Below are positions 34,269 to 42,902 of a stretch of 52,019 nt of DNA, piece by piece. Both the position numbers and the translations under genes were made by a program. The notes under the pieces were generated by a model. It worked only from the letters and a program-made list of their open reading frames with translations, had not been told where the DNA came from and searched no databases. This DNA comes from Eubacteriales bacterium (GTDB lineage Bacteria > Bacillota > Clostridia > Lachnospirales > Lachnospiraceae). The stretch lies in assembly GCA_030536995.1 (NCBI GenBank), contig JAUNOY010000020.1, forward strand, positions 1-52,019, read 5' to 3'. Position 1 is the stretch's first letter. The number at the start of each line of letters is the position of its first letter.

Positions 34269-35627
34269 TTATATTGTCTTCATCCTCAACCTCACGGCAA
34301 ACTCCCTGTTTTCCTCTGTCACTTCCACAGTCCCATTCATAAAACCCATGATTTTTCTGACGCTTTTCAGTCCGATCCGGTTGCTTTCTAAGGGATTTTG
34401 TTCTGCTTTTATCCTGTTTTTTATAAGAATGCAAAACTCCGGTTCCGATGTAACTTCTATGTATACCGGTACTTTCTTGTCTGCGTATTTAATGATATTG
34501 GAAAACAGATTGTTGAATACCCTCTTTAACATAGCGGTATCCGCCAGCACTGTTTCTTCTTTCTCCGGCAGCTCATTCACCAGTTCTGTCTGAAATCCTG
34601 CCAGCTCCAGAAATTCCATATGCTCCTTAAGTTCTTTAAGAATCATACTCTGCATAACTCTTTCCAGCTCCGGATAATCCTTTTCAAGTTTCACTTCGTC
34701 ATAGACAAGAGCATATTCAAACATCCGGTTTGTCATCTCCTGAATATCCTCTGTTTTTCGGATACAACGCCTGACATATTCCTCCTGCTGCTCCTGATTT
34801 CGTCCAAGCTGCACAATTTCCAGATACCCCTTTAAGATTGTAAGGGGCGTACGAAGGTCATGGGAAAGCGCGGCAATCAGCTCCTGATTTGACTTATGAA
34901 GTTCCTGCTCATCGACAAGCTTCTCATTCAAAGTGATACGCAGACTGTCCAGTTCCTTTGCAAGAACGCCAAGTTCATCCTGCCCTTCCTCCTTCACAGG
35001 TGTGTCAAGATTTCCTGATGCCATCTCAAGAATCTCGCCTTTGAGTCTTTCTACCACACGCATCTTTGCTGTGACAAAATATAAAATCACTGTCAGAAAC
35101 CAGAGGATACACACAGTCAGACAGAAAATCAGATAAGGAATAAGAAAAAACATGCTGTGATAAAGATATATCATAACGGACGCATATCCGTTTTTGAATT
35201 CCAGATTAACGGTATGAAATCGCTCAGCAATACCATCCGTCCATTCATAACTCATATTAAAAAAAAAGTTATCTCTGTTTTCTATAAAAGCGGAAGGAGC
35301 TCTGCCTGCCCGATACATCCCATCCTCAATCCCGTAAATATAGATTGCCGTATATTTGTCTGCAAGGTCAAAAAATGGCTGTATTTTCTCTACAGCCTCC
35401 GCATCGTCCTCTGATTCCGGCACCTCATATTTCTGTGCCTCTTCACCCAGTCTGGAAAAAATATCCTTCTCCGGTTCCGGCAAAAACGAAACTTCAATGG
35501 GACAATTTTCTATCAGCCAATACCAGAACGGCCACTTCTGTGTCCAAAGCCCTCGAAAAAGTAAAAGGCTTGTCACACCCGTTACCACAATCAGTAAAAT
35601 CAGCTTCGTTCGGATCTTTTTAATCAC
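34269..35627 (-). CDS. Sensor histidine kinase (HAMP, HisKA, HATPase)
   Basis: The 452-residue kinase has a helix at 8-26, an extracytoplasmic region of about 130 residues, a second helix near 160-185, a HAMP segment, the HisKA box AALSHDLRTPLTILKGYLE (His about 258) and ATPase N-box VFNNLFSNIIKYA. The G1 box is poorly conserved (ILIKNRIKAEQN replaces DNG), though IGLKSVRKIMGFMNGTVEV remains. Resembles VanS-like kinases of clostridia. Overlaps the response regulator stop by eight bases. Its partner has lost part of its structure (next entry). Confidence 0.87.
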   Translation of the reverse strand: MIKKIRTKLILLIVVTGVTSLLLFRGLWTQKWPFWYWLIENCPIEVSFLPEPEKDIFSRLGEEAQKYEVPESEDDAEAVEKIQPFFDLADKYTAIYIYGIEDGMYRAGRAPSAFIENRDNFFFNMSYEWTDGIAERFHTVNLEFKNGYASVMIYLYHSMFFLIPYLIFCLTVCILWFLTVILYFVTAKMRVVERLKGEILEMASGNLDTPVKEEGQDELGVLAKELDSLRITLNEKLVDEQELHKSNQELIAALSHDLRTPLTILKGYLEIVQLGRNQEQQEEYVRRCIRKTEDIQEMTNRMFEYALVYDEVKLEKDYPELERVMQSMILKELKEHMEFLELAGFQTELVNELPEKEETVLADTAMLKRVFNNLFSNIIKYADKKVPVYIEVTSEPEFCILIKNRIKAEQNPLESNRIGLKSVRKIMGFMNGTVEVTEENREFAVRLRMKTI

Positions 35628-36087
35628 AGTGATACCCCTTTCCCCAGGAAGTTTTAATCAGTACCGGATTCTTCGGGTCTTCCTCAATCTTCTGGCGCAG
35701 ATTCCGGATATGTACCATAACTGTATTATTTGCCCCATAATAGTAAGGCTCCTTCCATATTGTCTCATATAATCTGGATGCGGAAAAAATCTGCCTCCTG
35801 TGTGTCACCAGAAGCTTATCGCTGTCTGTTGTGCGGGCGCTCAGAAACAGAATCGGCGCATTACTTCTGTCCCGAATCTTTATACATGTTTCATATCCAT
35901 TCATTCCGGGCATCATAATATCAAGGATAATAAGGTCAAAACGATACTCCTCCAGAAGTCTCAAAGCTTCTGTTCCATCTGCTGCCTCCTTTACCAGATA
36001 TCCTTCTCCTGACAAAAGTACGTTTATAATCTCTCGAATTTCCGGATTGTCGTCAACAATCAAAATGCAGGGATTTCTGTCTGTCAT
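35620..36087 (-). CDS. OmpR-type response regulator with in-frame internal deletion
   Basis: The receiver starts normally (ILIVDDNPEIRE, phospho-Asp in LIILDIMMPGMNG, LFLSARTTDSDKLL) and the protein ends in a correct winged-helix C-terminus (SRLYETIWKEPYYYGANNTVMVHIRNLRQKI, then SWGKGYHCD). Between SDKLL and VTHRRQIFSA about 70 residues are missing compared with VanR-like regulators of about 225-230: receiver beta5-alpha5 with the conserved Lys, the linker and the first strands of the wing. The frame is kept. The protein is 155 residues and likely cannot dimerise or fold normally. Whether it is dead, or a deliberate dominant form, cannot be told from sequence. Confidence 0.8.
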   Translation of the reverse strand: MTDRNPCILIVDDNPEIREIINVLLSGEGYLVKEAADGTEALRLLEEYRFDLIILDIMMPGMNGYETCIKIRDRSNAPILFLSARTTDSDKLLVTHRRQIFSASRLYETIWKEPYYYGANNTVMVHIRNLRQKIEEDPKNPVLIKTSWGKGYHCD

Positions 36088-36164
36088 TATCTTTTCTCCT
36101 TCTCAATACATAGCTGCCTTATAGTTGTTTTATTATAACTCATTTTTTCAAAAACTTTATTTTC

Positions 36165-36219
36165 TTTAAGAAAACTTAAGAATTTCTTTCGAGATTTTCT
36201 AAGAAGACTGCGTTATAAT
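36165..36219 (+). promoter_or_regulatory. Direct-repeat regulator site and -10 upstream of the YfhO-type gene
   Basis: TTAAGA occurs twice, 10 bases apart (36166-36171 and 36176-36181), as tandem half-sites of OmpR-type regulators do. A TATAAT (36214-36219) lies downstream with no good -35 at the right distance, so activation by a bound regulator is plausible. The adjacent damaged response regulator is the natural candidate. Confidence 0.5.
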
Positions 36220-36253
36220 ACAGTATATTTTTTTTAAAAAGGAGGTTGTTTCC

Positions 36254-38677
36254 TTGAAATCAAATAAAAAATTCATTCCATATATCATACTTTTCGGGGT
36301 TACCCTGTTCTTCTGCTGGCTCTTTGCCGGACGTCTCGGTATGTTCGGTTCTGAGGTTGACTGGCTAAGTCAGCACAGTGTTATTCCTGATTATTTTCGA
36401 CAGCAGTTCTACCAGACAGGAGAGCTTTTTCCTGAATTTGCTCCGTCTTTAGGTGGCGGACAGAACATCTATAACTTTGCCTATTACGGGCTTTTCAGCC
36501 CTCTTATACTGCCCTCTTATCTGCTTCCTTTTGTAAAAATGAGCACCTATCTGATGGCAGTCAGCTTCCTTACACTTTCTGCTTCTGTCCTGCTTTTTTA
36601 TTATTGGACAGGAAGACATGGCTTTTCCCAAAGTACCTGTTTTGCCACAGCTCTTCTCTTCCTTCTGGCGGGTCCTATGATTTTTCAGTCCTACCGTCAG
36701 ATTATGTTTGTGAACTATATGCCCTTCCTTCTTCTGGCGCTTATAGGGGTCGATATCTTTTGGGAAAAGAAGCGTTTTATGCTTATGACAACCGGAATTT
36801 TCCTTATGATTATGACCAGTTTTTATTACAGTATCTGTGGAATGCTGGTGGTTTTTATATATGGAATTGCGAAATTTCCGTTAAAACAGCATCGAAAAAT
36901 ACACACGTTTTTTCAGTTTATCCTACCGTTTTTTACTGCTGTTTTTACCTCTGCTTTCCTCCTGATTCCTACTGCCTGCGCCCTTCTTGTGCGAAGCGGT
37001 AAATCCCCAAAAACACAGTTAAAAACTCTGTTTATACCCGATTTTTCCCTGGAATATTTCACCTACACAGGATATGGAATCGGACTTTCCACAGGTATTC
37101 TCGCAGTGCTGATACTTGGTATATTTCTTTTTAAATACAGCGAAAAACTCATGTGTATTTTATGTATTATTGTATTAACCCTTCCTGTATTTTCGTGGAT
37201 ATTAAACGGTGGACTTTATATCAGAGACAAGGCTTTTATTCCTTTTGTTCCTTTGCTTTGCTACCTTACAGCCTCATTTTTACAAAGAATACAAACCCTG
37301 TTTTCAAGAAAATATCTTCCTGTTATTCTTTTAACACCCTTTTTGATTTATCTTGTATGTGCAGGACTTTATATCAATCAGGAGCTTGGTTCAAATGCAA
37401 ATAAAGAACTCTGTGAATCTCTTTGGGATTCTTCATGGAAATCTGAAATAGATGCTGCTCTTGCCCAGGAAAAAGGGCTTTACAGAATGGAACAGGACGG
37501 CTCTCTTAAAGAAGATAACTCTAATATGAACCGTATCTGGAATCCAGCCCAGTGGACAACCACTTTGTACTCCTCTGCCTATAATCAGGATTATCAGACC
37601 TTCCTTACCCGCACTTTCAAGACAGAGCTTCCTTACAACAATGCCATCTCCCACTCCACTTCCGGCAACCCTCTGTTTCGCAAGTTTATGGGAGTCAAAC
37701 GCCTGATAAATAAGGATGAAAAGGGAAACATCAGCACTCAGCTCGCTGAATATGCAGCTCCGGTTCTCTATGCAACAGATAGGTTAATTTCCTCCGAAGA
37801 GTACCAAAAGCTGTCTTTCCCATATAATCAGACTGCTCTTATGAAATATGCTGTGGCAGACGATACCACAAAGAAAAGTACTGACAAAAAGGCAAAAATA
37901 ATGGACAGTGCTGTCCCCGTGAAACTCACATTTCCACAAGACAGTTCTATCCATAAAGAAGGAGACAACTATCATATTAAAACGCCAAAACCGATAGATA
38001 CTGTTCTCCATACAGAACTGAAATCCGACACCCAAAAACAGCTTTTTTTCCTGCAATTTGAAGTAAAAAACGCAAAACCCAACCACAGCGTTACCATAAA
38101 GCTTAATGGTACCCGCAATAAATTAAGCGCAGCCTATCACATTTATCACAACGATAATACTATATTCACTTTCGTCACGGAACTGGAAGCCGGACAAGAG
38201 AAAATCCCTGTCACCTTCAGCGATGGCGATTACACTCTGACCGGTATAAAGAGTTATACGGGAGCTCTGTCTCTTCTTACCGACACTTCTCTTTATCAGT
38301 CAGAGTTCATTCCCGACAGGACTCATACAAAGGGAAATCATATTTCCGGAAAGATTTCTTTCTCCCAAAATGGTTATGTAATTACCTCCATTCCTTTTGA
38401 CAAAGGTTTTGAAGTCAGTATCGACGGTTGCGCTGTTATACCCGAAAAAGTCAATACTGCCTTCCTTGGCTTTCCTCTTTCCAAAGGAAATCACCATCTG
38501 GAAATCACCTACCATGCTCCCGGAGCAAAAGTAGGTAAAATCCTGTCTCTATTGGGGCTTTTCCTCTGGGGATTTTCCTGGTTTATCAGTCAGTATGTTT
38601 ATCAAAAATCCCGCTGCGAGCATCTGTCAGGACATCAGCCGCTCGTACATCTCCCCAAGGGCTCTCTTGTCCATTAG
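36254..38677 (+). CDS. YfhO family multi-pass membrane protein (probable glycosyltransferase)
   Basis: The 807-residue protein begins with about eleven hydrophobic segments (GT-C type architecture, with an acidic GSEVDW pair in the first loop), followed by a large extracytoplasmic domain (about 400-775) and a final membrane segment near 765-785. YfhO proteins glycosylate lipoteichoic acid or other wall polymers with sugars from undecaprenyl phosphate donors. The start is TTG at 36254, eight bases after GGAGG. The 3' end overlaps the convergent dehydrogenase gene by 51 bases. Divergent from the two-component genes, with a candidate regulator site between. Confidence 0.85.
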   Translation: MKSNKKFIPYIILFGVTLFFCWLFAGRLGMFGSEVDWLSQHSVIPDYFRQQFYQTGELFPEFAPSLGGGQNIYNFAYYGLFSPLILPSYLLPFVKMSTYLMAVSFLTLSASVLLFYYWTGRHGFSQSTCFATALLFLLAGPMIFQSYRQIMFVNYMPFLLLALIGVDIFWEKKRFMLMTTGIFLMIMTSFYYSICGMLVVFIYGIAKFPLKQHRKIHTFFQFILPFFTAVFTSAFLLIPTACALLVRSGKSPKTQLKTLFIPDFSLEYFTYTGYGIGLSTGILAVLILGIFLFKYSEKLMCILCIIVLTLPVFSWILNGGLYIRDKAFIPFVPLLCYLTASFLQRIQTLFSRKYLPVILLTPFLIYLVCAGLYINQELGSNANKELCESLWDSSWKSEIDAALAQEKGLYRMEQDGSLKEDNSNMNRIWNPAQWTTTLYSSAYNQDYQTFLTRTFKTELPYNNAISHSTSGNPLFRKFMGVKRLINKDEKGNISTQLAEYAAPVLYATDRLISSEEYQKLSFPYNQTALMKYAVADDTTKKSTDKKAKIMDSAVPVKLTFPQDSSIHKEGDNYHIKTPKPIDTVLHTELKSDTQKQLFFLQFEVKNAKPNHSVTIKLNGTRNKLSAAYHIYHNDNTIFTFVTELEAGQEKIPVTFSDGDYTLTGIKSYTGALSLLTDTSLYQSEFIPDRTHTKGNHISGKISFSQNGYVITSIPFDKGFEVSIDGCAVIPEKVNTAFLGFPLSKGNHHLEITYHAPGAKVGKILSLLGLFLWGFSWFISQYVYQKSRCEHLSGHQPLVHLPKGSLVH

Positions 38678-39826
38678 TTTTGGAACCGGATAAAGCGGAT
38701 TTGCTTCTTTGTCTGCCCGCGCTGCCATTTCAGGAATATCCTCTCTGCGGATTTCCGGTATTTTATCCGGAATTCCCATAAGAGTATTCATCCTGCGTAT
38801 CCATAAAATAAAGGCGGCGCTGGCGCTTCCGTCACTGGCTTTTTTGTCTGCAATTCCGGAAAGACGCGCCAGACGCGCCAGCTTTTCACTGCATTCTGTT
38901 CCATATTCTTCCAGAAAATAAGGAAGAATAATCGCGTTGGCAAGACCGTGGGCAATACCATACCGGCCGCCGAGAGAATGGGCGACTGCATGGACATATC
39001 CTACATAAGAACGGGTAAAAGCGACGCCTGCGCAGTAGGAAGCGCGGAGCATATTTCTGCGGGCTTCCTTATCCTCGCCCTTTTCATAAGCGCGATATAA
39101 ATTCTTTACAATGAGACAGACAGCCTCCTCCGCCATATCTCTGGTAAGCTTTGTAGTACTTCGCCCAATGTAGGCTTCTACCGCATGAGTAAGGGCATCC
39201 ATACCTGTAGTAGCTGTCAGCATTTTCGGAAGCCCCATTGTGAGCTGCGGAACAAGAATTGCATAGTCCGGAATCAGCACAAAATCATTAATGGGATATT
39301 TATAATGGGTTTCGCTGTCTGTAATCACCGCAGCAAGAGTCGTTTCACTGCCGGATCCTGCAGTTGTGGGAATCGCAATACTGAGAGGTGTCGGACAGAC
39401 AATTTTAAGAAGCCCTTTCATTTTTTTTACAGGCAAATGAGGGCGCGCTATTCTTGCTCCTACAATCTTTGCACAGTCCATTACAGACCCTCCTCCTATG
39501 GACAGAATTGCCTGTGCATCAATTTCATGATAAATTTTCACAGCTTCTTCGATATTATCTATAGTTGGATTTGGCACGGTTTTGTCATAAACCTCATAGC
39601 GGATTTCCGCTTCTGCAAGCTTTTTTTCCAGCTTCTGAATCAACGGATGGCTGTGTACTGTCCGACCGGAAACAATCAGAAGAGATTTTACGCCTCTTTT
39701 CTTTAAAAGAGGAACAACAGAGCCCATTCCTTTCAAAATTTTAGGCTCTGTATAGGGCAGAACCGGAATCGCCATGTGAAAAACTTCCTGATAAATACGA
39801 CAATATACTTTTTTCAGATTATTCAT
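38627..39826 (-). CDS. Iron-containing alcohol dehydrogenase
   Basis: The 399-residue group III dehydrogenase has the NAD-binding GGGSVMDCAKI, IPTTAGSGSETT, and metal ligands in MDALTHAVEAYIG and HAVAHSLGGRYGIAHGLANAI. These enzymes interconvert aldehydes and alcohols; fermentative redox balancing is the usual role, and the substrate cannot be read from sequence. GGGGAG precedes the ATG. A TATAAT lies about 30 bases upstream of the ribosome site. Single gene. Confidence 0.9.
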   Translation of the reverse strand: MNNLKKVYCRIYQEVFHMAIPVLPYTEPKILKGMGSVVPLLKKRGVKSLLIVSGRTVHSHPLIQKLEKKLAEAEIRYEVYDKTVPNPTIDNIEEAVKIYHEIDAQAILSIGGGSVMDCAKIVGARIARPHLPVKKMKGLLKIVCPTPLSIAIPTTAGSGSETTLAAVITDSETHYKYPINDFVLIPDYAILVPQLTMGLPKMLTATTGMDALTHAVEAYIGRSTTKLTRDMAEEAVCLIVKNLYRAYEKGEDKEARRNMLRASYCAGVAFTRSYVGYVHAVAHSLGGRYGIAHGLANAIILPYFLEEYGTECSEKLARLARLSGIADKKASDGSASAAFILWIRRMNTLMGIPDKIPEIRREDIPEMAARADKEANPLYPVPKLMDKRALGEMYERLMS

Positions 39827-39951
39827 AAACTCACTCCCCGTTTTTTATCAGTTAATACAGCTATTATATCCTTATTTTTTGTATTTTTCTATAGTATCCT
39901 CATAAATCAAAAACAAAAAGAATTCTCCTTTTGCTGCCTGCTTTTCCCTCC

Positions 39952-39980
39952 TTGACTCCCCTGATACCCCTTGCTATACT
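39952..39980 (+). promoter_or_regulatory. Promoter of the asparaginase gene
   Basis: TTGACT (39952-39957) and TATACT (39975-39980) with 17 bases between. Confidence 0.75.
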
Positions 39981-40018
39981 GAAATTATTCACATAATATT
40001 TACCGAAAGGATTTTCCC

Positions 40019-41020
40019 ATGAAAAAAATATTACTTATCGCAACAGGAGGTACAATTGCTTCCAAATATACAGAAAGCGGACTGTCTCCTCAGCTCACTG
40101 CGGATGAGCTGCTCTCGTATATTCCGGATGCCAAAGAATTCTGTACTATTGATACGGTACAGCCCTTTTCCCTGGACAGCACCTGTGTCAGCGCCCGTCA
40201 CTGGACAGAGCTTGCGCAGCTAATTGAAAAAAAATACGAATTTTATGATGGCTTCGTCATCTGTCACGGAACCGACACTATGGCATATACTGCAGCTGCC
40301 CTTTCCTATTTAATCCAAAATAACCGTCGTCCCATTGTCATCACCGGTGCTCAGAAACCAATTGACCTGCCGATCACTGATGCAAGAGCCAATCTTCTGG
40401 ACAGTTTACGCTTCGCATCCCACGAGCGCGCTCACGGAATTTCTATTGTATTTGGCGGAAAGGTTATTGCAGGCACACGGGCCAAAAAAGAATTTTCCAA
40501 AAGCTACAATGCTTTTTCCAGCATTAATTATCCGGATATCGCCTCCATACATGACGACAGAATCATCTTTTACATAGATGATAAAGACCACTCCACCAAG
40601 CCGCTGAAATTCTATCATAACATGAACGAACGGATCTTTCTTCTAAAACTCATTCCGGGTATTGATGGAAACGTCCTTGATGTTCTTGCAGATTCCTACG
40701 ACGGACTGATCATTGAATCTTTCGGTGTTGGTGGTCTTCCCAACTACGGGGATAACAGCTTCCTCGATGCTCTCCATGAATGGGTTTCCGCAGGGAAACT
40801 TGTATGTATGGCAACACAGGTCACACATGAAGGCAGCGACATGAGTGTTTATCAGGTTGGAAAGGTGATTAAAGACAGCTTCCCCATTCTCGAGTCCTAT
40901 GATATGACTCTGGAAGCCTCCGTTACAAAAATGATGTGGGTACTCGGTCAGACCGACAATACAGAACAGCGTAAAGAGCTTTTCTACACAACAATCAACC
41001 ATGATCTGCTTTTTGTTTAA
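40019..41020 (+). CDS. ansA: L-asparaginase, type I (cytoplasmic)
   Basis: Hydrolyses L-asparagine to aspartate and ammonia. The 333-residue protein has both active-site threonine motifs, IATGGTIASK (Thr at about 12) and HGTDTMAY (Thr-Asp near residue 89), plus TGAQKP and the GVGGLPN of the C-terminal domain. No signal peptide, consistent with the cytoplasmic type. Monocistronic, between its own promoter and a strong terminator. Confidence 0.93.
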   Translation: MKKILLIATGGTIASKYTESGLSPQLTADELLSYIPDAKEFCTIDTVQPFSLDSTCVSARHWTELAQLIEKKYEFYDGFVICHGTDTMAYTAAALSYLIQNNRRPIVITGAQKPIDLPITDARANLLDSLRFASHERAHGISIVFGGKVIAGTRAKKEFSKSYNAFSSINYPDIASIHDDRIIFYIDDKDHSTKPLKFYHNMNERIFLLKLIPGIDGNVLDVLADSYDGLIIESFGVGGLPNYGDNSFLDALHEWVSAGKLVCMATQVTHEGSDMSVYQVGKVIKDSFPILESYDMTLEASVTKMMWVLGQTDNTEQRKELFYTTINHDLLFV

Positions 41021-41032
41021 TATACAGAAAAA

Positions 41033-41060
41033 TCAGGAGGAGCACGTTTGCTCCTCCTGA
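41033..41060. terminator. Bidirectional terminator between ansA and the LysR gene
   Basis: TCAGGAGGAGCA pairs perfectly with TGCTCCTCCTGA around a four-base loop, with A-rich and T-rich flanks. Confidence 0.9.
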
Positions 41061-41064
41061 ACTT

Positions 41065-41976
41065 TTATCTCAGTGCTTTATTTTTATATTTGGAAATCTC
41101 TTCGAGGTATTTTTTCCCCAGAGGGCTGATTGTAACTCCCTTTCTCACAAGGTAACCAATCGTCATAATCTCATCTGATTTCAGTTTCACAGCACAATAG
41201 TCTGAGCCGTTAAGTTTCTCACAGATAATTCCCGAACACAGGGTATATCCATTCAGCCCCACCATCAGATTAAGAAGAGTCGCCCTGTCATCCGCCTTAA
41301 TAAGACGTTTATATTCATATGTACTGAGAACCTCCTCCGCAAAATAAAACGAACTGTATTCTCCCTGTTCAAAAGAGAGACAAGGATATTCTTTCAACTC
41401 CTCAAGATCAATTTCTTCACGGGCGGCAAGCGGATGTCCTTTCCACATATAAACATAAATGCTGCAGTCAAGAATCTCATGAAATTCAAGGTTTGATTCT
41501 CGGATCAGTTTGGTAAGAACCTTTCTGTTAAAATCGTTCAGATAAAGAATGCCAATCTCACTTTTGAAGTTCTTCACATCCTGAATAACCGTATATGTTC
41601 TTGTTTCATGAACCGCGAATTCATACTCATCCATTCCAAACTGTTTCACCATCTCTACAAAAGCATCTACGGCAAACGTATAATGCTGGGTGGAAACGCT
41701 GAATTTCTTTTTCATTTGTTTCTTTTCGATATATTTTGACTCAATCAACTCATACTGATCTACCATCTGACGCGCATATCCAAGAAATTCCTCTCCCTCA
41801 GGGGTAAGAGATATCCCTCTGTTACTTCGGCGAAAAAGCTCAATTCCAATCTCCTCCTCCAGCTCTTTAACTGCAAAAGACAGACTGGGCTGGGATATAA
41901 AAAGCATACGCGCTGCTTCATTCATAGATTTCGCGCCGGCAATGGTAACGACATACTTTAACTGGGTAAGAGTCAT
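41065..41976 (-). CDS. LysR family transcriptional regulator
   Basis: The 303-residue protein has the N-terminal winged helix MNEAARMLFISQPSLSFAVKELEEEIGIELFRRSNRGISLTPEG written here in pieces: AARMLFISQPSLSFAVKELE is the recognition part. The effector domain contains STQHYTFAVDAF and is of the type found in clostridial LysR proteins near amino-acid genes. Its ATG overlaps the esterase stop (ATGA), so it is co-transcribed with it. Candidate targets are its own divergent promoter region and, less securely, the metN promoter palindrome. Confidence 0.9.
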   Translation of the reverse strand: MTLTQLKYVVTIAGAKSMNEAARMLFISQPSLSFAVKELEEEIGIELFRRSNRGISLTPEGEEFLGYARQMVDQYELIESKYIEKKQMKKKFSVSTQHYTFAVDAFVEMVKQFGMDEYEFAVHETRTYTVIQDVKNFKSEIGILYLNDFNRKVLTKLIRESNLEFHEILDCSIYVYMWKGHPLAAREEIDLEELKEYPCLSFEQGEYSSFYFAEEVLSTYEYKRLIKADDRATLLNLMVGLNGYTLCSGIICEKLNGSDYCAVKLKSDEIMTIGYLVRKGVTISPLGKKYLEEISKYKNKALR

Positions 41977-42611
41977 AATTTACGAATCACCTCTGCAAGC
42001 GCATCTGCCAGACGTCTGTGGGATTCTCTGGTAAGATGCATATAGTCTGTAGGAATCACTCCAATTCCCGGAATTTTGCCCGCATCAAGAAACATGCATC
42101 CCTGCTCTCTGGCAATACGTTCAAACTGTTTTCCCAGATCAAGAGACTTCTCGACACATCCCGGTCCCATCTCTCCTCCTACATCAGAGGTGAGACATCC
42201 CTGTTCGATAGGAACCGGACTTACCAGAATAATCTGCGGAGTCCCTCTCCATGCACCCACCGTATGCTTTGCCTTTTCTGTCAGCCTTGCAAGTCCCTGC
42301 GCTATATTTCTGGAGGTTGCGGAAAAACGTGCCTTCGTATCATTTGTCCCAAGCATAATAATCAGAATATCAACCGGTTCATGACTCATAAGACAACTGT
42401 GAATTGCTTCAAGACCGCTCAATCCTTCAAAGAGCGGGTCGTTAAATACGGTCGTTCTTCCTGAAAGACCTTCCTCAATCACATCATATTCGTCTCCTAG
42501 TTTCCTCCCCAGAATTCTTGTCCATCTCTCAGAAATATCAAAACGTCCTCCATTTTCTGCATTGTATCCATGTGTATTGGAATCACCAAAACAAACGACT
42601 GTTTTTACCAT
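41973..42611 (-). CDS. SGNH/GDSL hydrolase, probable carbohydrate acetylesterase
   Basis: The ~212-residue cytoplasmic hydrolase has block I VCFGDSNTHG (nucleophile Ser), the GTND motif of block III and the catalytic DYMHLTRESH (Asp and His) of block V. Start at 42611 follows GGAGATGG; a longer frame lacks a site. It is divergent from a sugar ABC operon resembling sialic acid uptake, so removal of O-acetyl groups from an imported sugar such as sialate is a reasonable role. Other ester substrates cannot be excluded. Confidence 0.85.
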   Translation of the reverse strand: MVKTVVCFGDSNTHGYNAENGGRFDISERWTRILGRKLGDEYDVIEEGLSGRTTVFNDPLFEGLSGLEAIHSCLMSHEPVDILIIMLGTNDTKARFSATSRNIAQGLARLTEKAKHTVGAWRGTPQIILVSPVPIEQGCLTSDVGGEMGPGCVEKSLDLGKQFERIAREQGCMFLDAGKIPGIGVIPTDYMHLTRESHRRLADALAEVIRKL

Positions 42612-42718
42612 AATACATCCATCTCCTTTATACTCGTCCACTAATTGCACAACTGAATCTTATTTTTTTTCAAAAAAGCGAAAATAATTTCATTTTTTTT
42701 TACGATTCGCCTTTTTTC

Positions 42719-42766
42719 ATTATGCACTATTATCATTTTCCTTGTCAATAATATCATAAGTATTAT
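42719..42766 (-). promoter_or_regulatory. Promoter of the esterase-LysR operon with LysR-like palindrome
   Basis: Minus-strand TTGACA (42743-42748) and CATAAT (42719-42724), 18 apart. Touching the -35 on its upstream side is ATAATA-N7-TATTAT (42748-42766), perfect 6-base arms. The geometry (arms around a 7-base centre) equals the metN palindrome, and it lies in the divergent region next to the lysR operon. Autoregulation is inferred. Confidence 0.45.
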
Positions 42767-42809
42767 ATAAGTACAACAAAAAGAAAAAAAATTTCTTTTA
42801 AAAAAGGTA

Positions 42810-42865
42810 TTGAAATATTTTTTCAGAAGTGCTATAGTGTGCTCATAAGGGAGTTGAAAAAACTC
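42810..42865 (+). promoter_or_regulatory. Promoter of the amino-sugar ABC operon with downstream inverted repeat
   Basis: TTGAAA (42810-42815) and TATAGT (42833-42838) with 17 bases between. Just past the start site GAGTT-N5-AACTC (42851-42865) forms an inverted repeat positioned like a repressor operator; the RpiR-type regulator at the end of the operon is the candidate ligand. Confidence 0.6.
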
Positions 42866-42902
42866 AGAACGAAAAGCAAGTTTAAAAGGAGGATTTTTTA
42901 AG

